Notes: generated by a model from the letters alone, not told the origin. 64,000 bases of DNA from Ascidiaceihabitans sp. (GCA_029251465.1 JAQXDI010000061.1:1-64000), one strand, 5' to 3'. Counted from the stretch's first letter, positions 34,000-43,160 are shown. A program made the numbers and translations.

Positions 34000-35010
34000 T
34001 TACGTCACGGATGTGCTGCGCGGTTGCGGACGCGTCGGGATTTCCTTCAGCAGACCACCCACGCCCATGGCCGCGATGTCGCCTTGGGTCAGGGTCAAAC
34101 CGCAGATCAACCGCTCTAGCACCCAGTCAGCCCCATTGAGCGCAGGCGAGCGTGCGCAGCCCGGCAATCCGATCACAGGTTTGTCACCTAAGATGCCGAA
34201 AAACAGCAGGTTTCCGGGATCAACGGGCATACCGAACCCGGTCACTGTTCCCCCCGCCTCGCGCAGCGCCTGCGGCCCCACGTCTAACGGATCAGAGGTG
34301 GCCGAGGCGGTCAGCACAAAGATCACCTCGCCAACGGCGTCCCTGATCGCCTGCGCCAAAGGCTGTTCGCTATGCGCCGTCACGCAGCGATCCGACAACA
34401 CCAGCCCCATACGATGCAATCGCCCGGTCAGCGCATTGCGTCCCTTTTCTGAAGGGCTGTCAGTGCCAACTTGTGTTTCGATCAACGTCGCTGATCCAAA
34501 TGTCGGGGCCTGCACGCGAATCGCATTGCGGGCTGCTGTTTGTGCCTCTTGCAAAGCGATCTCAGGCACGCCGTAGGCGATGATCTTGATCGTGGCGATC
34601 ATGCTGTTGGCATCCGTGCGATGGAACGGTGCAACGGTGGCGATGGTGATCATCGGGTCAACCGCGTTCAGCGCGTGGATCGCAGCCTCGTCAAGATCAC
34701 AGACCCCTGCATGCAACGCATAAAGGTTCACGCGCCCTGCCCCGGCGGCTGAAATCCGCAGCCCCAATGCGGCCGCGTCAGGTGCGATGGCATGGGCAAG
34801 CCGCGTGGCCGCTTCGTTTTCTTCGACGTCGCCGTGTTCAAGCTGCGCAACCACAATTGTGTCATGCCCGCCCTGCGCCAAATCACGCAGGTGAGCGGCC
34901 TTTAGCACCGTACCTTTGGGCACACGGTAGTGCGTATCGCCCGTCGCGGTCATGGAATGTGCTAGAATGGTGCCTGCAGCCTCGGCAATCGGAACCGCGC
35001 CGAATTTCAT
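34000..35010 (-). CDS. Molybdopterin-binding protein (MoCF-biosynthesis/MogA-like domain)
   Basis: This 336-residue protein has a C-terminal MoCF_biosynth-type fold near residues 170-330 (ALTGRLHRMGLVLSDRCVTAHSEQPLAQAIRDAVGEVIFVLTASATSDPLDVGPQALREAGGTVTGFGMPVDPGNLLFFGILGDKPVIGLPGCARSP). The N-terminal part has no clear domain. It overlaps xdhC by 4 bp (ATGA) and sits upstream of coxS, so it probably prepares or inserts the Mo cofactor of CoxL. It is not a full MoeA. Confidence 0.85.
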   Translation of the reverse strand: MKFGAVPIAEAAGTILAHSMTATGDTHYRVPKGTVLKAAHLRDLAQGGHDTIVVAQLEHGDVEENEAATRLAHAIAPDAAALGLRISAAGAGRVNLYALHAGVCDLDEAAIHALNAVDPMITIATVAPFHRTDANSMIATIKIIAYGVPEIALQEAQTAARNAIRVQAPTFGSATLIETQVGTDSPSEKGRNALTGRLHRMGLVLSDRCVTAHSEQPLAQAIRDAVGEVIFVLTASATSDPLDVGPQALREAGGTVTGFGMPVDPGNLLFFGILGDKPVIGLPGCARSPALNGADWVLERLICGLTLTQGDIAAMGVGGLLKEIPTRPQPRSTSVT

Positions 35011-35975
35011 GGCATTTGCCGCAGGGTCTGGATCATCGCGCCAAGGATAGACACGGCGATTTCTTGGGGGCTGCTGGCACCGATGTCCAAACCAACGGGG
35101 CCGTTGATGCGCGCAAGTGTGTCAGCCTCGAACCCGTCTGCGGCAAGCCGTTCCAGTCGCTTTGCGTGGGTCCGTTTTGACCCCAAGGCACCGATGTAAA
35201 ACGCGCCCGACCTCAGGCCAACGTGCAGGGCCGGATCGTCCAGTTTTGGATCATGGGTCAGCAACACCAAGGCAGTGCGCGCATCAAGACCAAAGGTCGC
35301 TAAGGCATCGTCCGGCCAATCCTCGATCACGGTTTCGCCGGGAAAACGCGCCTGTGCGCCAAAAGCCCCGCGCGGGTCGATCACAACCGGATCAAAGCCG
35401 GCGATACGGGCCATGGGCATCAACGCTTGGGCGATGTGAACCGCGCCGACAATGGCCAAGCGTAGCGGCGGATTGTGGATTGCAACAAAGGTTTGGCCAT
35501 CTTCTTCAAAGCCTGAGCGGTCCTTGGCAAAGCGTTCGGTGTAACCGTTTTCAACCAAACGGCGCGCGCCTGTGGCGATGTTGACCTCGTAGGCGGACGG
35601 CGTTCGGGTTGCGCGGGTAGCCACCAGATCGGCCAGCATTTGCTCAGGCATCGCGGCACCTACGGGTTCAACGTAGATTTTGATCGTGCCGCCGCAGGCC
35701 AGACCAACCGCAAAGGCATCGCCGTCACTGATCCCGTATTCCAAAACGCGCGGTTTGCTGTCTTGCAACGCCTCGATCGCCTCGACAACCACGGCGCCCT
35801 CGACGCAGCCCCCTGAAACGGAGCCTTGCATTTGCCCCTCGGCGTTCACCACCAATTGCGCGCCTACGCGTCGCGGCGCGCTGCCCCACGTTTGAATGAC
35901 TGTGGCCAACGCCGCACCTTTGCCCGCGCGGTGCCAGTCCAGTGCTTGTTCCGGTATGTTTTCGAACAGATCCAT
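35007..35975 (-). CDS. XdhC/CoxI-family molybdenum enzyme maturation protein
   Basis: This 322-residue protein has the XdhC N-terminal region (DWHRAGKGAALATVIQTWGSAPRRVGAQLVVNAEGQMQGSVSGGCVEGAVVVEAIEAL), the conserved ACGGTIKIYVEP, and a Rossmann domain (RLAIVGAVHIAQALMPMARIAGFDPVVIDPRGAFGAQARFPGETVI). XdhC protects and delivers sulfurated Mo cofactor to xanthine dehydrogenase/CODH-like enzymes. First gene of the xdhC-MoCF pair feeding the coxSLM genes. Confidence 0.93.
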   Translation of the reverse strand: MDLFENIPEQALDWHRAGKGAALATVIQTWGSAPRRVGAQLVVNAEGQMQGSVSGGCVEGAVVVEAIEALQDSKPRVLEYGISDGDAFAVGLACGGTIKIYVEPVGAAMPEQMLADLVATRATRTPSAYEVNIATGARRLVENGYTERFAKDRSGFEEDGQTFVAIHNPPLRLAIVGAVHIAQALMPMARIAGFDPVVIDPRGAFGAQARFPGETVIEDWPDDALATFGLDARTALVLLTHDPKLDDPALHVGLRSGAFYIGALGSKRTHAKRLERLAADGFEADTLARINGPVGLDIGASSPQEIAVSILGAMIQTLRQMP

Positions 35976-36083
35976 GGTGTGGTGCCCCCTTGCGCCCCAC
36001 CTTAAAGGTCATTCAAAGCGGCGCAATGGTCCAACTGACTTGCACAACGGCCAAAGCCCGCCTAAATCTGTCAGGCAATTCCA

Positions 36084-36347
36084 ATGACCGGAGCACCTCA
36101 GCCCATGCCGATGCAGGCCCACGACATCGAAGCCCTGATCCGCGAGGCGTTCCCGTCCGCGAAAATCACCATCACGGACCTTGCCGGCGACGGCAATCAC
36201 TATGCCGCCGAAGTGATCGACGACAGTTTCAAAGGCAAAAACCGGGTGCAACAACAACGCGCGGTCTATGCCTCGCTTAAGGGCAAAATGGACGGCGCAC
36301 ACGGCGAACTGCACGCACTGGCCCTGACCACAAAGGCGCCGGACTGA
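36084..36347 (+). CDS. BolA-family protein
   Basis: This 80-87 residue BolA protein reads MPMQAHDIEALIREAFPSAKITITDLAGDGNHYAAEVIDDSFKGKNRVQQQRAVYASLKGKMDGAHGELHALALTTKAPD. The conserved DGNHY and FKG-VQQQRAVY segments are clear. BolA works with a CGFS-type monothiol glutaredoxin in Fe-S handling, and exactly that glutaredoxin gene follows 42 bp downstream. The start is 36084 or, more in line with homologues, ATG at 36105. Confidence 0.9.
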   Translation: MTGAPQPMPMQAHDIEALIREAFPSAKITITDLAGDGNHYAAEVIDDSFKGKNRVQQQRAVYASLKGKMDGAHGELHALALTTKAPD

Positions 36348-36389
36348 ACGGCCCGCGCCAAACGCATATTTTATTCAAGGAACACCCAC

Positions 36390-36752
36390 ATGACCGACGC
36401 TGCAACCCAGATCAAAGACACAGTCACCACCAACGATGTTGTGCTGTTTATGAAGGGCACCAAAGAGATGCCGCAATGTGGCTTTTCCAGCCGCGTGGCC
36501 GGTGTGCTGAACTATATGGGCGTCGAATTCGCTGACGTGAACGTGTTGGCAGACGACGCGCTGCGCCAAGGGATCAAGGACTATTCCGACTGGCCAACCG
36601 TGCCGCAGTTGTACGTCAAAGGCGAATTTGTTGGCGGCTGCGATATCATCACAGAAATGACGCTGTCGGGCGAGTTGGACACTCTGTTCACGGACAACAG
36701 CGTCACGTTTGATCAGGACGCTGCGGATAAAATTCGCGAAGCCAACGGCTAA
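36390..36752 (+). CDS. grxD: Monothiol glutaredoxin, Grx4/CGFS type
   Basis: This 120-residue protein binds a 2Fe-2S cluster with its CGFS motif (Cys30 in EMPQCGFSSRVAGVL), shared with BolA. WPTVPQLYVKGEFVGGCDIITEM is the conserved glutathione-binding segment. AAGGAA precedes the ATG. Gene order bolA-grxD is common in alphaproteobacteria and fits an iron/Fe-S sensing or delivery role. A GTAAGGTG-type hairpin terminates it. Confidence 0.95.
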   Translation: MTDAATQIKDTVTTNDVVLFMKGTKEMPQCGFSSRVAGVLNYMGVEFADVNVLADDALRQGIKDYSDWPTVPQLYVKGEFVGGCDIITEMTLSGELDTLFTDNSVTFDQDAADKIREANG

Positions 36753-36828
36753 TCAACGGGGTTTGGGGCTTTGCCCCTCGCGCGTTCCGCGCTCACCCCA
36801 GAGTATTTGTGATCAGAACAATGGCAAT

Positions 36829-36856
36829 GGTAAGGTGCGGGTGTCCCGCACCTTTT
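36829..36856. terminator. Terminator between grxD and zapA (dispersed repeat copy)
   Basis: AAGGTGCGGG (36832-36841), loop TGT, and CCCGCACCTT (36845-36854) form a perfect 10-bp stem preceded by GGT and followed by TT. It is shared by the convergent grxD and zapA genes and is one copy of the dispersed GTAAGGTG palindrome. Confidence 0.8.
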
Positions 36857-36862
36857 CGCGTT

Positions 36863-37258
36863 TTAGGTCGATGTTTTCTCGTCAACTTCTGCGGCCAGTG
36901 CTTCGGCACGTGCTGCGATTTCGGCCAGTGTGTCTGTGACAGCATCCGGCACCACCGGCACTTCGATACGCACAGGTTCTGGCGCTGCGGCGTTTTTCAG
37001 GCCTTCAAGTTCTGCTTCGCGTTCGTTCAATTTGCCATGCACTTCGTTCACCTGATCCTCAAAGCTTGCAGTTTTATCCGCCAGCATCAGGCCTGCCATC
37101 AGCAGCATCCGTGCCTCTGGCATCCGCCCTACTTGGTCTGACAGCACTTGAGCTTGGTCGTCCAGCATTTTGGCGGCAGAGTGCAGATAGTGTTCTTCGC
37201 CTTCTTGGCAGGCAACTTCGAACTGGCGGCCGCCAATGGTGATTGTGATTTCTGGCAT
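36863..37258 (-). CDS. zapA: Cell division protein ZapA
   Basis: This 131-residue FtsZ-associated protein starts with the ZapA fold (MPEITITIGGRQFEVACQEGEEHYLHSAAKMLDDQAQVLSDQVGRMPEARMLLMAGLMLADKT), then a coiled coil and an Ala/Glu tail. ZapA cross-links FtsZ filaments at the septum. Its ATG overlaps the stop of the upstream coiled-coil gene (TGATG). Confidence 0.93.
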   Translation of the reverse strand: MPEITITIGGRQFEVACQEGEEHYLHSAAKMLDDQAQVLSDQVGRMPEARMLLMAGLMLADKTASFEDQVNEVHGKLNEREAELEGLKNAAAPEPVRIEVPVVPDAVTDTLAEIAARAEALAAEVDEKTST

Positions 37259-37737
37259 CAGGCATCCTCCCCTGTTGCTGCGCTGCTAACCAAGGGGGTC
37301 AGAGCGTCGATAATTACGTTGGTTTCAGACACATCTGCGGCTCGGATGGCGCGCAGGGCTTCTAGTTCGGCCATCATCGATTTGTTGATCAAATGCGGCT
37401 CGCCCACACCTGCCTCGTTGGCGGTGCGCAGGGCTTGGTTCGATTGGCGCAGCTCGGCGTTGGCTTTGCGCAGCCGTTGCAGTTCCAAATCGAGCTCTTG
37501 GGTGCGCGACGCTGTCGTCTCGGTCGCCTCTTTCAGCGCGCCCAGCTCTTGTTCCTGGCGATCGGTCAAGACCCGCATCCGTTCGGACAGTTGGGCGTTG
37601 GCCAGTTTCTCATCCTCAAGGGCGCGCGTGACTTCGGCCACATCGCCGCTTGCTGCTCCTGACAACTGCTCCAACCCGTAGGCCACCCGGTCCATCGCCG
37701 CCGTGATCCGGCGCTGAAGCTCTTCTATGTCGTTCAT
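37258..37737 (-). CDS. DUF4164-type coiled-coil protein upstream of zapA
   Basis: This 159-residue protein is almost entirely helical and polar (MNDIEELQRRITAAMDRVAYGLEQLSG, LANAQLSERMRVLTDRQEQELGALKEATETTASRTQELDLELQRLRKANAELRQSNQALRTANEAG), a coiled coil without enzymatic motif. In alphaproteobacteria such a gene precedes zapA and probably helps it at the division site (ZapB-like by position). ATG 37737 has AAGGA ahead of it. It is divergent from tkt. Confidence 0.85.
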   Translation of the reverse strand: MNDIEELQRRITAAMDRVAYGLEQLSGAASGDVAEVTRALEDEKLANAQLSERMRVLTDRQEQELGALKEATETTASRTQELDLELQRLRKANAELRQSNQALRTANEAGVGEPHLINKSMMAELEALRAIRAADVSETNVIIDALTPLVSSAATGEDA

Positions 37738-38013
37738 GCTCAATCCTTCGTATCCGTCGCATCACCTTTTGGCGCAGCACCTTTTGGGCACCGTTGCCGC
37801 GGGCCATGCGAATCGCCGCGCTTGCGAGTATTTAACCAAGTCTACCTAGATGTGTAAAAAATTGCGCCCCCTTTACGATCAACGACTTGGCGCGGGATGC
37901 TCATGTAAGGCATGATACCGCGCACGCTACGACGCCCAGTTCGACTTGATCTTTGGGGCAGCACTGGTATGCAGCCCTAAATGACGCCCAATTTTGCCAA
38001 AGGAAGCTGCCCC

Positions 38014-40029
38014 GTGGATTTAACTGCCCTTCGCACCGCCCATCCTGAACACTGGTCCAAAGCCACAGCCATTCGCGCCCTGACGTTGGATGCGGTTGCG
38101 GCCGCCAATTCCGGTCACTCTGGCATGCCAATCGGTATGGCCGATGTTGCTACGGTTCTGTTTGAAAAGCACCTGAAATTTGATGCATCTGCCCCGCATT
38201 GGCCAGATCGCGACCGCTTTATTCTGTCTGCCGGTCACGGGTCGATGTTGCTGTATTCGCTGCTGCATCTGACGGGCTACGAAGACATGACGTTGGAGCA
38301 GATCAAGAATTTCCGCCAGTGGGGTGCGATCACTGCGGGACACCCTGAATACGGCCACGCGACCGGCATCGAGACAACCACCGGTCCCTTAGGTCAAGGT
38401 ATCGCGAACTCGGTCGGCTTTGCCATGGCAGAAGAAATCCAGCGCGCCACTTACGGCAAAAAAGCTGTCAATCACTACACCTATGTCATCGCTGGCGACG
38501 GTTGCTTGATGGAAGGCGTCAGCCAAGAAGCGATCACATTGGCAGGCCGCCACGCGCTGAGCAAACTGATCGTGATGTGGGACAATAACAACATCACCAT
38601 CGACGGCACGGTTGAATTGTCAGACCGCACCGATCAGGTTTCGCGTTTCAAATCAGCCGGTTGGGCCGTTCTTGAAATCGACGGGCACGATCCTGTTGCC
38701 ATTGACGCGGCGTTGACCCAAGCCAAAAAAGGCAACAAGCCGACGATGATCGCCTGCAAAACCCACATCGCTTTGGGTCACGCAGCACAAGACACATCCA
38801 AAGGCCACGGCGCTTTGACCGACCCCGATCAAATGGCCGCCGCCAAGGCCGCATACGGCTGGACAACAGGCCCGTTTGAAGTGCCAGCAGACGTGAAATC
38901 CGCGTGGGAAGCCATCGGCGCGCGCGGCACCGAAGCCCGCAAAGCATGGGAAGCAGATTTCGAAACCCTGCCCCGTTCCAAGCGCGAAACCTTCGAGCGC
39001 GCCTATGCTTTGGACGCCCCGAAAAAACTGTCGGCCACCGTTAAAGCGTTCAAAAAACAGATGTCCGAAAGCGCGCCGAAACTGGCGACACGAGCGTCTT
39101 CTGAAAAGGTTCTCGAAGTCTTGAACCCGATCCTGCCAGAGACCGTTGGCGGCTCTGCTGATTTGACCGGATCCAACAACACCAAAACATCTGATTTGGG
39201 CGTGTTCGACATCGACAGCCGCGATGGCCGCTATGTTTACTGGGGCATTCGCGAACACGGCATGTCGTCTGCGATGAACGGAATGGCCCTGCACGGCGGC
39301 ATCCGCCCTTACGGCGGCACGTTCATGTGTTTCACCGATTATGCGCGTCCGGCCATGCGTCTGGCAGCCTTGATGAAGATCCCGACAGTGTTCGTGATGA
39401 CCCATGATTCTATCGGCCTGGGCGAAGATGGCCCAACCCACCAACCAGTTGAGCATTTGGCAATTTCGCGTGCGACGCCAAACACTTATGTGTTCCGCCC
39501 TGCTGACACGATTGAAACAGCCGAGGCGTGGGAAATCGCGCTGACGACCAAAGAAACGCCGTCTGTTTTGTCCCTGACCCGCCAAGGGTTGCCGACGGTC
39601 CGCACCGAGCACAAAACCAAGAACCTGACCGCCCAAGGTGGTTATGTTCTGGCCGACGCAGAGGGTCGCCGTCAGGTGATCTTGATGGCCTCAGGGTCCG
39701 AGGTTGAAATCGCCCTTGCCGCGCGTGATCTGTTGCAGTCTGAGGGCATCGGAACCCGTGTTGTTTCAATGCCTTGCATGGAATTGTTCGCCGAACAAGA
39801 AGAGACATATCGCAAGCGCGTTCTGCCCGGTGGTCCGGTGCGTGTGGGGGTTGAAGCGGCTGTGCGTCAAGGTTGGGATCAGTGGTTGCTGGGCGAGCGC
39901 GGCAAATCCAACAAGGCAGATTTCGTCGGCATGGACAGCTTTGGGGCGTCTGCCCCTGCAGGCGAATTGTACGAAAACTTTGAGATCACAGCGGCAAATG
40001 TCGCGGCCAAGGCCAAAGCCCTGCTTTAA
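38014..40029 (+). CDS. tkt: Transketolase
   Basis: This 671-residue thiamine-diphosphate enzyme moves two-carbon units in the pentose-phosphate pathway. Seen are [22 protein letters not shown] at the N-terminus, the ThDP site [18 protein letters not shown] with [10 protein letters not shown], the catalytic [16 protein letters not shown] region, and [24 protein letters not shown]. The start was taken as GTG at 38014, 7 bases after AAAGGAAG, which gives the usual N-terminus; an in-frame ATG at 37981 has no such site. Confidence 0.97.
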   Translation: MDLTALRTAHPEHWSKATAIRALTLDAVAAANSGHSGMPIGMADVATVLFEKHLKFDASAPHWPDRDRFILSAGHGSMLLYSLLHLTGYEDMTLEQIKNFRQWGAITAGHPEYGHATGIETTTGPLGQGIANSVGFAMAEEIQRATYGKKAVNHYTYVIAGDGCLMEGVSQEAITLAGRHALSKLIVMWDNNNITIDGTVELSDRTDQVSRFKSAGWAVLEIDGHDPVAIDAALTQAKKGNKPTMIACKTHIALGHAAQDTSKGHGALTDPDQMAAAKAAYGWTTGPFEVPADVKSAWEAIGARGTEARKAWEADFETLPRSKRETFERAYALDAPKKLSATVKAFKKQMSESAPKLATRASSEKVLEVLNPILPETVGGSADLTGSNNTKTSDLGVFDIDSRDGRYVYWGIREHGMSSAMNGMALHGGIRPYGGTFMCFTDYARPAMRLAALMKIPTVFVMTHDSIGLGEDGPTHQPVEHLAISRATPNTYVFRPADTIETAEAWEIALTTKETPSVLSLTRQGLPTVRTEHKTKNLTAQGGYVLADAEGRRQVILMASGSEVEIALAARDLLQSEGIGTRVVSMPCMELFAEQEETYRKRVLPGGPVRVGVEAAVRQGWDQWLLGERGKSNKADFVGMDSFGASAPAGELYENFEITAANVAAKAKALL

Positions 40030-40080
40030 CAAAGGCGAAATGCTGCGCTGTTGGTATCGCCCGACAGCGCAGCAAACATT

Positions 40081-40407
40081 TTAAAACTTACAACGTTTCT
40101 TTTTAGCCAATGCCACAAGAACTTCGTTGCGCTTGTTTGCCGCTTCCAAAGCTTGCTTGGCGTTCTGATAATTCCCGATCACAGCCGGCCAAAAAATAAT
40201 GGCTGCAGCAACGTTGGCACCCGAGGCTGTCTGGCCCTTTGCGGCCTGCGCTCGGATTTCTTCCAATTGCGTCAATTGAACTTTGATTTGTTCGCAACTT
40301 AGCCCGTCGTCTGCCACTGTGCTTGTCTGCACCACCGCAGGAGAAACACAACCTGCCAATAAAACTGCAAGTATTGCAAACGCGCCGCTTGTTCTTTTCA
40401 TATTCAT
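40081..40407 (-). CDS. Small putative lipoprotein
   Basis: This 106-108 residue protein has a lipoprotein signal peptide with lipobox LLAGC near residue 20 (MKRTSGAFAILAVLLAGC). After lipidation the mature part is helical: DDGLSCEQIKVQLTQLEEIRAQAAKGQTASGANVAAAIIFWPAVIGNYQNAKQALEAANKRNEVLVALAKKKRCKF. It holds a conserved hydrophobic AAIIFWPA patch, so it may insert into membrane. Two near-overlapping ATGs are possible starts. Palindromes lie upstream. Function unknown. Confidence 0.8.
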   Translation of the reverse strand: MNMKRTSGAFAILAVLLAGCVSPAVVQTSTVADDGLSCEQIKVQLTQLEEIRAQAAKGQTASGANVAAAIIFWPAVIGNYQNAKQALEAANKRNEVLVALAKKKRCKF

Positions 40408-40509
40408 TCCGCTCCAATTAAGTTCAATCGTTTGTTACAAACCAAGACATTACAAAAAAGTTTAATTTAAAAACAATGCTCTGCACCTATACTGGACCCG
40501 TATTCTGCC

Positions 40510-40584
40510 TGACACTAATTGTGTCAAGTGAAATTAGCCTAACCCAAGTTAGATTCTGCAAAGACTGCACTTCAGATTAGTGCA
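40510..40584. promoter_or_regulatory. Two palindromes upstream of the lipoprotein gene
   Basis: TGACAC-TAATT-GTGTCA (40510-40526) and TGCACT-TCAGATT-AGTGCA (40566-40584) are perfect dyads about 100-180 bases before the start. On the minus strand TTGACA overlaps the first, with AATACG 17 bases on, so a regulator bound there would cover a likely -35 box. In the surrounding 40408-40716 stretch (309 bp without a gene) I saw only these dyads and the DUF808 terminator. Confidence 0.45.
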
Positions 40585-40631
40585 ATGGATTTGCTTTTTT
40601 GCAGAACCAAAGTCGACCACTATTCCTACAC

Positions 40632-40653
40632 GAAAGGCGCTAAGCATAGCGCC
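40632..40653 (-). terminator. Terminator of the DUF808 gene
   Basis: GGCGCT (40636-40641), loop AAGCAT, AGCGCC (40648-40653). Read on the minus strand it is followed by TTTCG. Confidence 0.5.
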
Positions 40654-40716
40654 CAGCGAACTCCGTCACTCGCAAACGGTGCCTTTGGGCGACAAGATTT
40701 GGCAGGGTATCAAACC

Positions 40717-41685
40717 CTAGCGAACAAACGCTTTGCGCCACAGCGGCGTAATGATTTTTTCGCCCAGCGGGATCAGGGTCAGCCCCAAAGCGACGCCAAA
40801 TACGCCATCCAATGCCGCTGTGATCACCCATTCGCCAAAGCCAATGAACGCGTCGGGCAAGGTGTGACCGACGGCGTAGGCGATCCTGTGGAATAGGTCA
40901 TAAACCTGTCCAAATCCCAGCACATCAAGTCCGTGGATGATGATTGATCCGCCGACCCACAGCATCGCGGCGGTGCCGATGACGGTCAGCAGCCACATCA
41001 CTTGCGGCATCGCCTTGACGACACCGCGCCCCAAGGATCGTGTCGCGCCAAGCCGCCCATGCGCGGCCATTGCCAGCCCCAGATCGTCCATCTTAACGAT
41101 CAACGCTACAGCACCGTAGACCGCAAAGGTGATCATGACGGCGACGGCGGCAAGGGTCGCGGCCTCCATCCAGAAATTGCTTTGCGGAATGGCGGCCAGC
41201 GCGATGGTCATGATTTCGGCAGACAGGATAAAATCGGTTTTGATCGCGCCTTTGGCTTTTTCTTCTTCCAGATGTGCGGGGTCTTCAACGGTTTCTTCCG
41301 CGTGCGGATAATCGGCGTGCCCGTGCCCGCCGACCCCGACCGCGTGGGCGATTTTTTCGGCCCCCTCGAAACACAGATAGGCCCCGCCGATCATCAGCAA
41401 TGGCGTGATCGCCCAAGGCGCAAAAGCAGACAGCGCAAGGCCCGCAGGCAGCAGATACACCAGCTTGTTTTTCAGTGATCCTTTGGCGATGCGCCAGATG
41501 ATTGGCAGTTCACGATCAGCCGAAAACCCTTGGACGTATTTCGGCGTCACCGCGGCATCATCAATCACTGCCCCTGCCGCTTTGGCCCCGGCCTTGGCCG
41601 CCTGCCCGATCACGTCGTCGACCGAGGCTGCTGCCACTTTGGCAATCGCTGCCACGTCATCAAACAATGCCAAAAGTCCGCTCAT
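40717..41685 (-). CDS. DUF808 membrane protein
   Basis: This 322-residue inner-membrane protein begins MSGLLALFDDVAAIAKVAAASVDDVIGQAAKAGAKAAGAVIDDAAVTPKYVQGFSADRELPIIWRIAKGSLKNKLVYLLPAGLALSAFAPWAITPLLMIGGAYLCFEGAEK, the DUF808 signature, followed by several membrane helices. Related to E. coli YedI. No established biochemical role. It is a single unit with its own terminator, preceding gap divergently. Confidence 0.92.
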   Translation of the reverse strand: MSGLLALFDDVAAIAKVAAASVDDVIGQAAKAGAKAAGAVIDDAAVTPKYVQGFSADRELPIIWRIAKGSLKNKLVYLLPAGLALSAFAPWAITPLLMIGGAYLCFEGAEKIAHAVGVGGHGHADYPHAEETVEDPAHLEEEKAKGAIKTDFILSAEIMTIALAAIPQSNFWMEAATLAAVAVMITFAVYGAVALIVKMDDLGLAMAAHGRLGATRSLGRGVVKAMPQVMWLLTVIGTAAMLWVGGSIIIHGLDVLGFGQVYDLFHRIAYAVGHTLPDAFIGFGEWVITAALDGVFGVALGLTLIPLGEKIITPLWRKAFVR

Positions 41686-41749
41686 GCCTGCCCCCTTGTT
41701 TTGGTGATATGTTCAAGGCTAGCACGCAGATCCGCCGAAACAACCAAAC

Positions 41750-41793
41750 TGTTAGCGCCAACGTTGAAATTGCCCACAGGTTTATCGCTAACA
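41750..41793. promoter_or_regulatory. Two LacI-family-like operators upstream of the first gap gene
   Basis: TGTTAGCGCCAACG (41750-41763) and the inverted TTTATCGCTAACA (41781-41793) both match the TGTTAGCG half of the site found before the second gap gene. Such TGTTA-rich dyads are bound by LacI-family regulators such as CceR of Rhodobacter, which controls central carbon genes. The assignment is from recall of that motif and should be checked. Confidence 0.5.
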
Positions 41794-41885
41794 GTTTGAA
41801 ACTGCGCGGGTTTCCCTCTTTCTTGTTCATCACCACGGGTCTAAGGACACCTCAACGGGGACACGGGTTCTGTAGGAGTTCAGAC

Positions 41886-42887
41886 ATGACGATCAAAGTG
41901 GGTATCAACGGTTTTGGACGGATCGGGCGCTGCACCCTGTCGCATATTTCGCAAACAATGCGCGACGACATCGAGGTGATCAAGGTCAACGCAACCGGCC
42001 CGCTGGACACGGCCGCGCATCTGATCAAATACGATTCTGTGCAAGGGCGCTATCCGCTGGATGTGACTGTTGGCGACAAAACACTGGATCTGGGCCGTGG
42101 GCCGATGCAGATGTTTTCGACCTACAAAATGGAAGAACTCGACTGGTCCGGCTGTGACGTGGTTCTGGAATGTACCGGCAACTTTAACGACGGCCTGAAG
42201 GCGAACAAACACCTCGAGCAAGGTGCGAAAAAAGTTCTGTTGTCCGCCCCCGGCACCAACGTCGACAAGACCATTGTGTTTGGTGTGAACGACGAATTGC
42301 TGACCGCCTCTGACATCATGGTGTCGAATGGATCCTGCACCACCAACTGCCTTGCGCCTTTGGCCAAAGCGCTGGATGACGGCATCGGGATCGAACGCGG
42401 CATCATGACCACGATCCACAGCTATACCGGTGATCAGCCAACGCTAGACCGTCGCCACGACGATCTGTACCGCGCCCGTGCGGCGGCGATGTCGATGATC
42501 CCGACCTCGACGGGTGCGGCCAAAGCCTTGGGTGACGTGTTGCCAAACCTGAAAGGTCGTTTGGACGGCTCAGCGATGCGGGTGCCAACGCCTAATGTGT
42601 CTGCCGTGTTCCTGACATTTGAAGCCAAGCGCGAAGTGACGGTCGAGGAAATCAACGCCCACATGGCCGCCACAGCCGCAGGCCCGATGGGCCGCGTTTT
42701 GGCCTACGACGAAGAGAAAAAAGTCTCGGTCGACTTTACCCACACCGAGCATAGCTGCATCTTTGCGCCGGACCAAACCAAGGTTGTTGGCGGCCGCTCT
42801 GTGCGGGTTCTGGCGTGGTACGACAATGAATGGGCGTTTTCTGTGCGCATGGCCGACGTCGCCGTGGCGATGGGTCAATTGGGCTAA
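41886..42887 (+). CDS. gap: Glyceraldehyde-3-phosphate dehydrogenase, first copy
   Basis: This 333-residue enzyme converts glyceraldehyde 3-phosphate and 1,3-bisphosphoglycerate. Catalytic Cys151 sits in SNGSCTTNCLAPL, with GINGFGRIGR for NAD(P) and WYDNEWAFSVRM near the C-terminus. At the cofactor position the sequence is VNAT (Ala36), whereas NAD-specific enzymes keep an Asp there; Ala is typical of NADP-accepting, gluconeogenic GapB. TAGGAG precedes the ATG. It is followed by a small membrane peptide gene and a second gap. Confidence 0.96.
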   Translation: MTIKVGINGFGRIGRCTLSHISQTMRDDIEVIKVNATGPLDTAAHLIKYDSVQGRYPLDVTVGDKTLDLGRGPMQMFSTYKMEELDWSGCDVVLECTGNFNDGLKANKHLEQGAKKVLLSAPGTNVDKTIVFGVNDELLTASDIMVSNGSCTTNCLAPLAKALDDGIGIERGIMTTIHSYTGDQPTLDRRHDDLYRARAAAMSMIPTSTGAAKALGDVLPNLKGRLDGSAMRVPTPNVSAVFLTFEAKREVTVEEINAHMAATAAGPMGRVLAYDEEKKVSVDFTHTEHSCIFAPDQTKVVGGRSVRVLAWYDNEWAFSVRMADVAVAMGQLG

Positions 42888-42973
42888 GCGCTGCTTTTCA
42901 AACCAAACTCTTGCGACATTGGGGCAAGGCTGGCATATCAGTCTTGCCCCTTTTATTTGTTGCAGGCGGATCA

Positions 42974-43117
42974 ATGACCAACCCCATCGCAGTCGTTCTT
43001 GGCCTGATCCTGATCGGTATGATCGTCGGTGACGTGATCGTGTTTGATGCCGCCAACCTGCTGTTTCTGGGCAAAAAGCTTGCTGATTTGATCGAATGGA
43101 TCGCTTTCTGGCGATAA
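42974..43117 (+). CDS. Small (47-residue) membrane protein between the gap genes
   Basis: ATG 42974 with GGCGGA upstream encodes MTNPIAVVLGLILIGMIVGDV and a C-terminal half with charged GKK and WIAFWR. One transmembrane helix covers about residues 4-26, followed by a short amphipathic tail ending in LIEWIAFWR. Similar short proteins next to gap are, as I recall, seen in roseobacters. Its conserved place suggests a role tied to gap expression or membrane association, but none is known. Confidence 0.7.
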   Translation: MTNPIAVVLGLILIGMIVGDVIVFDAANLLFLGKKLADLIEWIAFWR

Positions 43118-43160
43118 GCCGGGTTTTGATTGATGGTTGACAATATCGCTGAAATGCAAT

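Noticed and set aside
36753-36862. 6S RNA downstream of zapA
   Set aside because: The region is about 110 bases, too short for the roughly 160-nt RNA, and holds only the grxD/zapA hairpin.
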